DNA of 33,977 nucleotides from an uncultured Prevotella sp. (lineage in GTDB: Bacteria > Bacteroidota > Bacteroidia > Bacteroidales > Bacteroidaceae): the NCBI GenBank assembly GCA_900315775.1, contig ONAJ01000031.1:1-33977 (forward strand). Reading direction: 5' to 3'. The position numbers and the translations under genes were made by a program. Under the pieces are notes generated by a model. That model saw nothing but the letters and a program-made list of their open reading frames with translations. It was not told the origin of the DNA and did not search any database. Positions 17,832 through 25,241 of this stretch are shown here, in pieces (position 1 is the first letter of the stretch; every line of letters starts with the position of its first letter).

Positions 17832-17863
17832 CAACATTATAACGTAAAAAAGTTGTTTTTGTT

Positions 17864-18556
17864 GTGGAGATAAAGAAATCTAATAAGGCAGATATTGAAA
17901 GACGACGTCCGTGGCTCTTCCTCATCGGGGTGGTCATAGCCTCGTCATTGTTCTTTGCCGTCCTCAATATCTCCATAAATCCGCCTTCCGGAGATGTGTC
18001 ACCGGAGCTCCTCGAAGAGATAGCTCAGGAGATGGAACTGAATATGAAACGTCCTGATAAGGACCTTATTCCAGTCTTCCCTCCCGAAGAGAAAAAAGAG
18101 GAAGAGTCAGAAATACTTAATATCGTCGATGATAAGGTGGAGACTACCGACGTTAACGAAACCACTGCTGAGTCTGAAGGAGAAAACGAAAAGGAGAAGA
18201 CGGAACCGGTATCACCCGTTGTCGTTGACGAGAAAGACAAACCCTTGCAGTTCCGCATCGTAGAGCAGCTGCCGGAGTTCCCAGGTGGAATGACGGAGTT
18301 CATAAAGTGGCTCACCAAGAATCTCCGCTATCCCCTTGCTGCCAAGCATTCCAATATAGAAGGTCGCGTGGTGGTGTCGTTCATTGTAAATACCGACGGC
18401 AGTATAAGTAATACCCGTGTGGCTCGTTCCGCCCATCCGCTCCTCGACAAAGAGGCTCTCCGCGTCATCAATATGATGCCACAATGGAAGGCTGGCGAGG
18501 AGATGGGAAAGCCCTGTCGCACAATGATTTCAGTACCTGTTGTTTTTAAATTATGA
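17864..18556 (+). CDS. Energy transducer TonB-like protein
   Basis: The 230-aa protein has a short basic N-terminus, one membrane anchor (about residues 16-36) and a long acidic, Glu/Lys/Pro-rich periplasmic linker (about 50-125). The C-terminal TonB domain includes LPEFPGGMTEFIKWL and LRYP and ends in the hydrophobic PVVFKL. The EFPGG start of the domain is typical of Bacteroidetes TonB proteins. It would pass proton-motive-force energy to outer-membrane TonB-dependent receptors; ExbB and ExbD are not in the window. The start is GTG, since no ATG lies nearby in frame. The end overlaps the next gene by 4 nt (ATGA). Confidence 0.9.
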   Translation: MEIKKSNKADIERRRPWLFLIGVVIASSLFFAVLNISINPPSGDVSPELLEEIAQEMELNMKRPDKDLIPVFPPEEKKEEESEILNIVDDKVETTDVNETTAESEGENEKEKTEPVSPVVVDEKDKPLQFRIVEQLPEFPGGMTEFIKWLTKNLRYPLAAKHSNIEGRVVVSFIVNTDGSISNTRVARSAHPLLDKEALRVINMMPQWKAGEEMGKPCRTMISVPVVFKL

Positions 18557-19530
18557 AATACGAAGAAATTGTTAACCGTTACATCGAGTCGTTGCCATAC
18601 GACCGCAAACCACAAGAGCTCTACGAACCGATAAGGTACGTGCTCTCTATGGGTGGAAAACGTATTCGTCCAGTACTTATGCTTATGGCATACAGCATTT
18701 ATCGTGATAACCCCGAGACAATACTCCCCGAGGCTGTAGCGCTGGAGACATACCATAACTTCACATTACTCCACGACGACCTTATGGATAACGCCGACGT
18801 ACGTCGCGGCAAACCCACCGTACATAAGAAGTGGGATGCTAATACAGCTATTCTCAGCGGCGATACTATGCTCGTCCTTGCCTTTAAGCGTATGATGGAG
18901 GAATGTCCTGCCGACAAACTTGGTGAAGTCCTCAATACCTTCACCGTTACAGCACTTGAAATTGACGAAGGCCAGCAGTACGATATAGACTTCGAAACGC
19001 GTAACGATGTTCGTGAAGAGGAGTATATCGAGATGATCCGTCTTAAGACCAGCGTGCTCCTTGCATGTGCTATGAAGATAGGAGCGATACTTGCCGACGC
19101 ACCCGCTGGCGATGCCGAAAAGTTATATCATTTCGGTGAACAGATAGGACTGGCTTTCCAACTTCAGGACGACCTGCTGGATGTCTATGGAGACCCTAAA
19201 GTTTTCGGTAAAACTATCGGTGGCGACATACTCTGTAACAAGAAAACATTTATGCTTATTAATGCCTTCAACAGAGCTGATGAGGCTACCCGTAAGGAGT
19301 TAAATCAATGGATTAGTATTTCTGAGCAACTTGCTAGAGATAAGGCTCTTGAGAAAATCAATGCCGTGACAGGAATATACAACAAATTGGGTATTCGTGA
19401 GCTTTGTGAAGACAAGATAAACAGTTATTTTGCTGAGGCGGAAAGCACTCTTGAGAGCCTCAATGTCGCTGAGGAAAAGAAGGTGGCGCTGCGCAGTTAT
19501 ATGAACGAACTGTTACATAGAAACAAATGA
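18553..19530 (+). CDS. Trans-isoprenyl diphosphate synthase (polyprenyl synthetase family)
   Basis: The 325-aa all-helical enzyme has both Mg-binding Asp motifs: LLHDDLMDNADVRRGKPT (Asp75, Asp76, Asp79) and QLQDDLLDVYGD. GGKRIRP near the N-terminus binds the homoallylic IPP. It chains IPP units from the MEP pathway (ispH and dxr in this window) into farnesyl, geranylgeranyl or longer products. The residue five before the first Asp is Phe70, which suggests a short-chain product, but chain length cannot be safely read. It is coupled by 4-nt overlaps to the TonB-like gene and to tatD. Confidence 0.92.
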   Translation: MKYEEIVNRYIESLPYDRKPQELYEPIRYVLSMGGKRIRPVLMLMAYSIYRDNPETILPEAVALETYHNFTLLHDDLMDNADVRRGKPTVHKKWDANTAILSGDTMLVLAFKRMMEECPADKLGEVLNTFTVTALEIDEGQQYDIDFETRNDVREEEYIEMIRLKTSVLLACAMKIGAILADAPAGDAEKLYHFGEQIGLAFQLQDDLLDVYGDPKVFGKTIGGDILCNKKTFMLINAFNRADEATRKELNQWISISEQLARDKALEKINAVTGIYNKLGIRELCEDKINSYFAEAESTLESLNVAEEKKVALRSYMNELLHRNK

Positions 19531-20363
19531 AATTTATAGACACACATATTCATCTTGATGGAGAAGAATTCGCTCCCGACATAGATCAGGTTGTGGAGCG
19601 TGCACGTGAGGCTGGAGTACAGAAAATGTTCTTGCCTGCCATCGATGTGAAGTCGTGTCATTCCGTCCTCGCTACCTGTCAGCGTTTTCCAGACCTCTGC
19701 TTTCCTATGTTGGGACTACACCCCGAGGAGGTGCGTAGCGACTGGCGCAGCAGTTTGGAGCAAATAAAGGAAATTATTCTCTCCTCTCTCCTCTCATTCC
19801 CGAGCTCCGCTCGCCTACCCGTAGCCTTTCCTCTCTCCTCTAATGTTATAGCTATCGGCGAGGTAGGTCTTGACTACTATTGGAGTCGTGAGTTCGAGCA
19901 AGAGCAGTTGGAAGCCTTCGAGGAACAGGTACGTTGGTCTGTAGAGATGCGTCTGCCCTTGATGATTCACTGTCGTAAGGCACAGAACGAGCTTGTCGCC
20001 ATCCTGCGTCGTTATAAGGATGACCTCCCGGGAGGAGTCTTTCACTGCTTCACAGGAAATGACGTTGAGGCGCGTCAACTCCTTGAGTTTCCTAATTTCG
20101 TACTCGGCATAGGTGGTGTACTTACCTTTAAGAAGTCCCATCTGCCTGAGGTCCTCCCTGCCAATGTGCCTTTAAACAGGATAGTCCTTGAGACCGACGC
20201 TCCATATATGGCGCCGGTACCTATGCGAGGACAGCGTAACGAGAGTGCCTTCATAACGTACATCATAGAGAAGTTAGCAGATAGTTACGGTGTTAGTGAG
20301 GAAGTCATTTGCGAGCAGACAAACGAAAACGTTTCCCGCATCTTCTCACTTCGTAAATCTTAA
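19527..20363 (+). CDS. tatD: TatD family metal-dependent hydrolase/DNase
   Basis: The 278-aa TIM-barrel hydrolase has the TatD metal ligands and motifs: DTHIHLDG (4-11), LGLHPEEV, AIGEVGLDYYW, IHCRKAQNE, HCFTGN and LETDAPYMAP. Family members are 3'-5' exonucleases linked to DNA repair and quality control. Residues about 84-106, just before AIGEVGLDYYW, are a Ser/Pro/Leu-rich stretch that TatD proteins normally lack. It is encoded by pyrimidine-rich CTCTCCT repeats around a small palindrome (19779-19839). The insert is in frame and the motifs on both sides are intact. The start overlaps the prenyl synthase stop by 4 nt. Confidence 0.93.
   Translation: MKFIDTHIHLDGEEFAPDIDQVVERAREAGVQKMFLPAIDVKSCHSVLATCQRFPDLCFPMLGLHPEEVRSDWRSSLEQIKEIILSSLLSFPSSARLPVAFPLSSNVIAIGEVGLDYYWSREFEQEQLEAFEEQVRWSVEMRLPLMIHCRKAQNELVAILRRYKDDLPGGVFHCFTGNDVEARQLLEFPNFVLGIGGVLTFKKSHLPEVLPANVPLNRIVLETDAPYMAPVPMRGQRNESAFITYIIEKLADSYGVSEEVICEQTNENVSRIFSLRKS
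19779..19839. repeat. In-frame repeat insert inside tatD
   Basis: CTCTCCT occurs twice in tandem (19779-19792) and again at 19833-19839. Between them is CGAGC-TCC-GCTCG (19801-19813), a perfect 5-bp hairpin. The block encodes about 21 residues extra to the TatD fold and keeps frame. Confidence 0.7.
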
Positions 20364-20380
20364 TTCTTATTAATTCTTTA
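20361..20380. repeat. 10-bp direct repeat upstream of tRNA-Ser
   Basis: TAATTCTTAT and TAATTCTTTA follow each other from the tatD stop codon onward, sharing TAATTCTT at a 10-bp spacing. This is a weak two-copy repeat. Confidence 0.5.
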
Positions 20381-20411
20381 CTTATCATTCTTCTCTATTG
20401 ACTTTTCTTTG

Positions 20412-20419
20412 TATATTTG
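20412..20419 (+). promoter_or_regulatory. -7 element of the tRNA-Ser gene
   Basis: TATATTTG followed by C fits TAnnTTTG and lies 16 nt upstream of the tRNA. The -33 region near 20388-20392 shows no clear TTTG. Confidence 0.65.
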
Positions 20420-20435
20420 CATTACGAATTTATTA

Positions 20436-20523
20436 GGAGAGGTGCTCGAGTGGTTGAAGAGGCACGCCTGGAAAGCGTGTAACCGGCAAAACCGGTTCGC
20501 AGGTTCGAATCCTGTTCTCTCCG
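20436..20523 (+). tRNA. tRNA-Ser (anticodon GGA)
   Basis: This is an 88-nt class II tRNA. The acceptor GGAGAGG (20436-20442) pairs with TCTCTCC, the anticodon loop CTGGAAA carries GGA, and the long variable arm is AACCGGCAAAACCGGTT. The T-arm is GCAGG-TTCGAAT-CCTGT and the discriminator is G. The 3' CCA is not encoded. It reads UCC and UCU codons. Confidence 0.95.
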
Positions 20524-20533
20524 CAGGAAAAAC

Positions 20534-20576
20534 AGGATTCAAAGCTTTGAGACAAAGCCCATCCTGTTCTCTCCGC
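20534..20576 (+). repeat. Copy of the tRNA-Ser 3' end with inverted arm
   Basis: ATCCTGTTCTCTCCGC (the last 15 nt of tRNA-Ser plus the next base, 20509-20524) recurs exactly at 20561-20576. Upstream of the copy, ACAGGAT (about 20532-20538) is its inverse complement, so the segment can fold with AAAGCTTTG in the loop. This may be a tRNA-end attachment-site relic or a terminator-like structure; no T-run follows. Confidence 0.6.
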
Positions 20577-20640
20577 TTATTTTTACCTGTTATCTTTTAC
20601 GAGAAAAGGGATATTTGTAACTTTAAAGCTAAATACAATT

Positions 20641-20856
20641 ATGGAAACGAATCAAATTGGAGAAAACGCAGGAATCGTTTGGCGTATGTTGGAGAGCAAA
20701 GGCAATCTCACTTTCGAAGAATTAAAAGCCGAGACAAAACTTGATATGCCGGAGTTGTTTGCTGCTATCGGTTGGCTCGCTCGCGAAGGCAAGATTAGTT
20801 TTACGAAGGACAAAGGTGTTACTTCTGTTCGTCTCTACCAAGAAAGGTATTACTAA
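20641..20856 (+). CDS. Small winged helix-turn-helix protein (DUF2582-like)
   Basis: The 71-aa protein looks like the winged-helix DUF2582 family, common in Bacteroidetes. The ENAGIVWRMLESKG helix is followed by LTFEELKAETKL, a recognition-like helix LDMPELFAAIGWLAREGKI and a wing ending SVRLY. DNA binding is inferred from the fold only; target genes are unknown. It stands alone between tRNA-Ser and the convergent decarboxylase gene. A possible weak -7 (GATATTTG) lies about 25 nt upstream. A large hairpin follows 20 nt after its stop. Confidence 0.8.
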   Translation: METNQIGENAGIVWRMLESKGNLTFEELKAETKLDMPELFAAIGWLAREGKISFTKDKGVTSVRLYQERYY

Positions 20857-20876
20857 ATCGGAAGTAGCATAAGAAT

Positions 20877-20913
20877 ATCTCGGAAAAGAACTTCAAAAGT
20901 TCTTTCCCGAGAT
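20877..20913. terminator. Convergent-end hairpin shared by two genes
   Basis: ATCTCGG plus AAAGAACTT on the left pairs with AAGTTCTTT plus CCGAGAT on the right. This gives about 16 bp with two unpaired bases and a 3-nt loop. The loop and right arm are the stop codon and last codons of the decarboxylase gene. No T-run follows on either side, so termination may need other factors. Confidence 0.65.
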
Positions 20914-22137
20914 AGATGTCAGCTCAGCAACGAAACCGTCTATTTTATCTTTCGTTATGTGTTGCATCACCACGATGTGTGCCAAGTCGCCACCGAAGTT
21001 GTCGTCGTGGCCTTGTGCCAGCGTGTATTTCTTCACTATCTCTGCTGGTGGACGTCTGAAGAACACCGTATTGCTGTAGGTGTTAACCCACGCAGGCCAG
21101 CCAATCTTGTCGAGTTGCTGTTTCAGGTACTTTGTGTTCTCCATAATCCTTTTAGCCTGTTCCGTCCATCCTTTTTCTCCCACCTTCTGTATGAGCCACC
21201 AGAACTTAAGGGGCTGTATGGCGTCGCGCGAACAGTTTATCATTTTCATATTTCCGTTGAGATAAGTAACGTTGAAGTTGTCTTGGTTGTCATATACCTC
21301 ACGGGTGCAAAGGAATAGTCCACAGGGAGAGTCTATGCCGAAGAACTTATGTCCGCTGATAGCGATGCTCTCGAAGCGCATAGCCTTATGGTTAACCATC
21401 TTCTTGTGTTCTGAGAAGGGCAGATACCCTCCAAACAGTGCTGCGTCAACATGACGATATACTGCAGGTATTTTTTTGTGCTTGTCGATGATGGCATTAA
21501 TAGTCTCCATATCGTCAATAGCTCCTTTGAATGTAGAGCCCATAGCGTAGATAATGAGTACCGGACGTGTTACGTCGAGAGCCTTATCCAGCTCCTCGGG
21601 AATCATACGTCCCATCTTGTCGCTCTTTATCAGTCTTAGGTCGAGGTTCTGCAGGTGAGCCAGTCTCATATTAGAATAATGTGCCTCGTCGCTTACATAC
21701 ACCACTGGCTCCATATGAGTTTTATTCTTCAGGTAATTGGCTCCGAAGTATATTCCGTGATTGTTGCCGTCAGTACCGCTGTGAGTTACCAGTCCCCATA
21801 CATTATCTATGTCAAAACCGTACAGAGGAGCAAAATAGTTTATCACTTCTCGCTCGAAAGGATGACTTGACATCTTAAAAGGCTCACCCGTCATTGGGTC
21901 GCCGGCATTATTAAGATTGATTACATCTAGTCCGGATTTGGTGTACCACTCATAGAAGTCTTTTAACTCAGACTTCTCGTTGACAGGATATCCGAAGTAT
22001 GTCTGCTGTGCCACTTTCATTCTATCTGCCCACTCGTTGAGTTTCGGGTATTCAGAATACTGTGCCATAGCCGCTTGTGCAGAAGCAAGAAGCAGTAGAC
22101 AAGCAGCAAGATGCTGAAGGTGAGTTGATTTTTTCAT
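20893..22137 (-). CDS. Secreted PLP-dependent group II decarboxylase, histidine decarboxylase-like
   Basis: The 414-aa protein has a Sec signal peptide (residues about 1-25: basic n-region, AACLLLLASA core, AMA|Q site) ahead of a complete fold-type I decarboxylase. The PLP-lysine is Lys264 in ISGHKFFG, His153 (EAHYSN) would stack on the cofactor and Asp231 (HVDAALFGG) would bind the pyridine nitrogen. HSGTDGNNHG binds phosphate. GSTFKGAIDD and SPCGLFLC match the bacterial PLP histidine decarboxylases (Morganella type) better than glutamate or aromatic enzymes. The substrate is not proven. It is 28 nt after rseP in the same direction without a visible promoter. Enzymes of this class are normally cytoplasmic, so the signal peptide is unusual. 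Confidence 0.87.
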   Translation of the reverse strand: MKKSTHLQHLAACLLLLASAQAAMAQYSEYPKLNEWADRMKVAQQTYFGYPVNEKSELKDFYEWYTKSGLDVINLNNAGDPMTGEPFKMSSHPFEREVINYFAPLYGFDIDNVWGLVTHSGTDGNNHGIYFGANYLKNKTHMEPVVYVSDEAHYSNMRLAHLQNLDLRLIKSDKMGRMIPEELDKALDVTRPVLIIYAMGSTFKGAIDDMETINAIIDKHKKIPAVYRHVDAALFGGYLPFSEHKKMVNHKAMRFESIAISGHKFFGIDSPCGLFLCTREVYDNQDNFNVTYLNGNMKMINCSRDAIQPLKFWWLIQKVGEKGWTEQAKRIMENTKYLKQQLDKIGWPAWVNTYSNTVFFRRPPAEIVKKYTLAQGHDDNFGGDLAHIVVMQHITKDKIDGFVAELTSISGKNF

Positions 22138-22165
22138 GATGTATGTTATTAGGATTTGTTAGTTA

Positions 22166-23569
22166 TCACATTATTCCGAAGAATCGTAGGATGTCGTTAA
22201 GGTTAGCGACAACCATAAGCAATATGAGCAGTCCGAAACCAACATATTCTGCCTTGATGAGGAAATTGTCCGAAGGCTTACGTCCTGTAATCATCTCGTA
22301 GATGAGGAAGAGCACGTGTCCACCGTCGAGGGCAGGAATAGGCAGTATGTTCATAAAGGCGAGGATGATGCTCAGGAAAGCTGTCATAAGCCAGAAGAGA
22401 TGCCAGTCCCATACCGGAGGGAAGAGGCTGCCGATAGCTCCGAAGCCTCCCAGCGACTTCGCTCCGTCAGAGGTGAAGAGGTATTTCAGGTCGCCAACGT
22501 ATCCGCCGAGAACCTCAAAGCCGTAGCATATGCCAGCGGGGAAGCTCTCAAGGAATCCGTAGCTAATGACGGTGGGCTTGTAATAGGTATAGATAGATGT
22601 CTGTCCTACGCCGAGCTGCAGCTCTGGGGTTAGTTCTACTGTACAAGAGTCGAGGGACGAAGTGCGAGAAGCGAGAGAAGGACGCTTGTAGGTTATGGTT
22701 ACGGTACGCAGACGCAGACTGTCTTTATGTGTCTGTGCAACGCTGAGCATATCACTGAGAACACCTATCTGGTTTGTCCATTCGTTCCAGGAGTCAACGG
22801 GTTTGTTGTTGATAGAAGTGATGATGTCACCCTTGAGGAGTCCCATCTTCTCTGCAGGACTCTCGGGTAATATGGTGTCTATCTCGGCAGGAATGAAGGG
22901 ACGTGCAAACTGTGGCTGTGCCTTAAGCATAGAGAGCAGACTTAGGTTGCCTGGAAGTTTTATGCTCATAGGCTTTCCGTTGCGTATGATGTCGGCACGA
23001 TGAGCCTCTGCGAGGTTGCGGAACATATCTGCGTCGAAGGTTTTGAAAGCACCCTTCTCCGTACCTACAAGAATATCGTGGTCTTGGAATCCGAGAGCCT
23101 TTGCCTCGTCGTTGAACTTCATACCCATAGTCATATCCTTTGAAGCGATATAGCTGTCGCCCCATGTGAAGAGCACCATAGAGTATATGAACAGTGCGAG
23201 GAGGAAGTTTACGAGCACACCACCGATCATAATCAAGAGTCGTTGCCACGCTGGTTTAGCGCGGAACTCCCACGGCTGTTCTGGCTGTGCCATCTGTTCC
23301 TTGTCGAAGCTCTCGTCAATCATTCCTGCAATCTTGCAGTATCCGCCGAGGGGGAGCCATCCTATACCATATTGCGTGTCGCTGCTCTTCGGCTTGAACT
23401 TAAACAGCGAGCCGTTCCACTTACCTATTGATGGGTCGAAGAAGAGGTAGAACTTCTCCACTCTTACCCCGAAGAGTTTTGAGAAGAAGAAGTGACCGCC
23501 TTCGTGAAGGAGGATGAGTATTGAGAGTGCCAGCATGAGCTGGAGGAGTTTTATGAGAAATATTTCCAT
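22166..23569 (-). CDS. rseP: RIP metalloprotease RseP (site-2 protease)
   Basis: The 467-aa multi-pass membrane protease has the zinc motif HEGGH (His22, Glu23, His26) in the first membrane segment, LDGGH near the C-terminus as third ligand, and a central PDZ region (MGLLKGDIITSINNKPV). It cuts membrane-embedded substrates such as anti-sigma factors. The sequence KRPSLASRTSSLDSCTVEL in the periplasmic part is low-complexity and encoded by a TCTCGC/TTCG-rich stretch near 22640-22690; it may be an insert. It is separated from dxr by 32 nt made almost wholly of an AATTYTW heptamer array. Confidence 0.93.
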   Translation of the reverse strand: MEIFLIKLLQLMLALSILILLHEGGHFFFSKLFGVRVEKFYLFFDPSIGKWNGSLFKFKPKSSDTQYGIGWLPLGGYCKIAGMIDESFDKEQMAQPEQPWEFRAKPAWQRLLIMIGGVLVNFLLALFIYSMVLFTWGDSYIASKDMTMGMKFNDEAKALGFQDHDILVGTEKGAFKTFDADMFRNLAEAHRADIIRNGKPMSIKLPGNLSLLSMLKAQPQFARPFIPAEIDTILPESPAEKMGLLKGDIITSINNKPVDSWNEWTNQIGVLSDMLSVAQTHKDSLRLRTVTITYKRPSLASRTSSLDSCTVELTPELQLGVGQTSIYTYYKPTVISYGFLESFPAGICYGFEVLGGYVGDLKYLFTSDGAKSLGGFGAIGSLFPPVWDWHLFWLMTAFLSIILAFMNILPIPALDGGHVLFLIYEMITGRKPSDNFLIKAEYVGFGLLILLMVVANLNDILRFFGIM

Positions 23570-23570
23570 T

Positions 23571-23605
23571 AATTTTAAATTCTAAATTTTTAATTCTAAA
23601 TTTAC
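23571..23605. repeat. Heptamer array AATTYTW x5 between dxr and rseP
   Basis: AATTTTA, AATTCTA, AATTTTT, AATTCTA and AATTTAC start at 23571, 23578, 23585, 23592 and 23599, exactly 7 bp apart. They fill the gap between the rseP start (23569) and the dxr stop codon. Confidence 0.9.
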
Positions 23606-24750
23606 AACATTTCCGTCGCGATGCGTCGTGCCTCAGTGTCGGTAGCTACATATACGTCGTAGTCGGGAGAGGCATTGAACGGACAGCGCTGCATAGTCTT
23701 TTCTATTATCTCTGCTATCTGGAGGAAAGAACAGCGGTCCTCGAGGAACGCGCGGTTAGCTATCTCGTTGGCTGCATTCATGATACACGGCATGTTACCG
23801 CCCTGCTTTATAGCTTCGAAGGCGAGTGCGAGACAGCGGAACTTCTTGGTGTCCGGCTCGAAGAACTCCAGCGGGTGTTTGAAGAGGTCAAGACGGTCTT
23901 CCGAGAGGTGTAGTCTGTCGGGGTATGTGAATGCGTACTGTATCGGCAGACGCATATCGGGAACACCCAGCTGAGCCTTCACTGCTCCGTCAACGAACTG
24001 TACGGCGCTGTGGACTATGCTCTGCGGATGTACGAGGACCTGTATCTTGCTTGCCTCGACGCCAAAGAGCCATTTCGCTTCTATCACCTCAAAGCCTTTG
24101 TTCATCATCGTTGCTGAGTCTATGGTTATCTTTGCTCCCATATCCCATGTAGGGTGGCGCAGCGCGTCAGCCTTCGTCACCGTCTTCAGCTGTTCTTCAC
24201 TCATCAGGCGGAACGGTCCTCCGCTGGCTGTGAGTAGAATCTTTTCTATCTGGTTGTCACCTTCTCCTACGATGCTCTGGAATATTGCAGAGTGTTCGCT
24301 ATCGACAGGAATAATGGGGGCGTTGTACTCATTTGCGAGTTGACAGATAAGTTCGCCGGCAACGACGAGAGTCTCCTTGTTTGCAAGACAGATCTTCTTC
24401 CTGGCGCGAATAGCGTGAATGGTGGGTGCAAGTCCTGCGTAGCCCACCATAGCTGTGAGCACCATATCTATAGGTTCTGCTTCTACAATCTGTTCTACAG
24501 CCTTCATTCCCGCATACACCTTGATGTCAGGCATATCGGAAAGAAGTTCTTTCAGTCTTTCGTAATGCTGTTCGTTGGCTATCACCACTGCTGCTGGTGA
24601 GAACTTACGAGCCTGTGCTGCGAGTTCTTCCACGCGGTTGTTGGCAGTGAGGCAATACACTTCGAAGAGGTCGTTGTGTTCCTCGATGACCTGTAATGCC
24701 TGAGTACCTATGCTTCCAGTGGAGCCGAGTATTGCAATTTGTTTCTTCAT
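23602..24750 (-). CDS. dxr: 1-deoxy-D-xylulose-5-phosphate reductoisomerase
   Basis: The 382-aa enzyme makes 2-C-methyl-D-erythritol 4-phosphate, the second MEP-pathway step, using NADPH. The N-terminus ILGSTGSIGTQAL is the dinucleotide-binding loop. VDSEHSA carries the metal-binding Asp and Glu, the TASGGPF loop follows, and the later NKGFEVIEA and HPQSIVHS segments are diagnostic. The length is normal. Its first codons overlap rimM by 4 nt. It supplies the same pathway as ispH at 15270. Confidence 0.97.
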   Translation of the reverse strand: MKKQIAILGSTGSIGTQALQVIEEHNDLFEVYCLTANNRVEELAAQARKFSPAAVVIANEQHYERLKELLSDMPDIKVYAGMKAVEQIVEAEPIDMVLTAMVGYAGLAPTIHAIRARKKICLANKETLVVAGELICQLANEYNAPIIPVDSEHSAIFQSIVGEGDNQIEKILLTASGGPFRLMSEEQLKTVTKADALRHPTWDMGAKITIDSATMMNKGFEVIEAKWLFGVEASKIQVLVHPQSIVHSAVQFVDGAVKAQLGVPDMRLPIQYAFTYPDRLHLSEDRLDLFKHPLEFFEPDTKKFRCLALAFEAIKQGGNMPCIMNAANEIANRAFLEDRCSFLQIAEIIEKTMQRCPFNASPDYDVYVATDTEARRIATEML

Positions 24751-25241
24751 ATATCAAATAATCCTTCAGGGATATTCATTGTTATTGTTTTCTCTTCGTT
24801 GTTGATATCGACGATGAGGTCGTCGGCAGCGGGTATCAGAGCACCATTCTCCAGTTCGAAAAGAACATTTTCGGTGGTGGTGTCTATGTGGGTGATGGGT
24901 GAGGGGTGGTTGTTTATGGTGTAACCTATGAAGTCGTCCCACGACAGGTGCGGAGCGTCGTCGTCGGAGAGTGCACGTGGGAAATACACGTCGGTATTGG
25001 TAAGTGTGCGTGCCTGTTCCTGTGTATCTATGCCGTCGAACTGTATCAGCGCCGTCTCGTCGGTACGGAAGCGGTAGTCGCTGATGAAAAAAGGAACGAG
25101 GATGCCGTCAATGTCGAGGACGAGATAGGGCGCATCAACACGGTCGAAGACATCGTCGTCAAACATAAATGTCATCTCGCCCTTCACCCCGTGGGGTTTG
25201 CCTATCTTGCCTATCTTGTAAACGTCCTCTCTGCGTATCAT
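24747..25241 (-). CDS. rimM: Ribosome maturation factor RimM
   Basis: The 164-aa protein has the IGKIGKPHGVKGEM start (family YRIGKIxxPHGLKGE) and a C-terminal PRC-barrel region with IPAADDLIVDIN and a terminal ITMNIPEGLFDI (usual form LPEGLLEL). It binds ribosomal protein S19 and helps 16S processing. It overlaps murA and dxr by 4 nt on either side, indicating tight coupling in one operon. Confidence 0.93.
   Translation of the reverse strand: MIRREDVYKIGKIGKPHGVKGEMTFMFDDDVFDRVDAPYLVLDIDGILVPFFISDYRFRTDETALIQFDGIDTQEQARTLTNTDVYFPRALSDDDAPHLSWDDFIGYTINNHPSPITHIDTTTENVLFELENGALIPAADDLIVDINNEEKTITMNIPEGLFDI

Noticed and set aside
20409-20744. Plus-strand frame across tRNA-Ser
   Set aside because: It is an accidental open frame through the tRNA gene and its flank, overlapping the real 71-aa protein in another frame.
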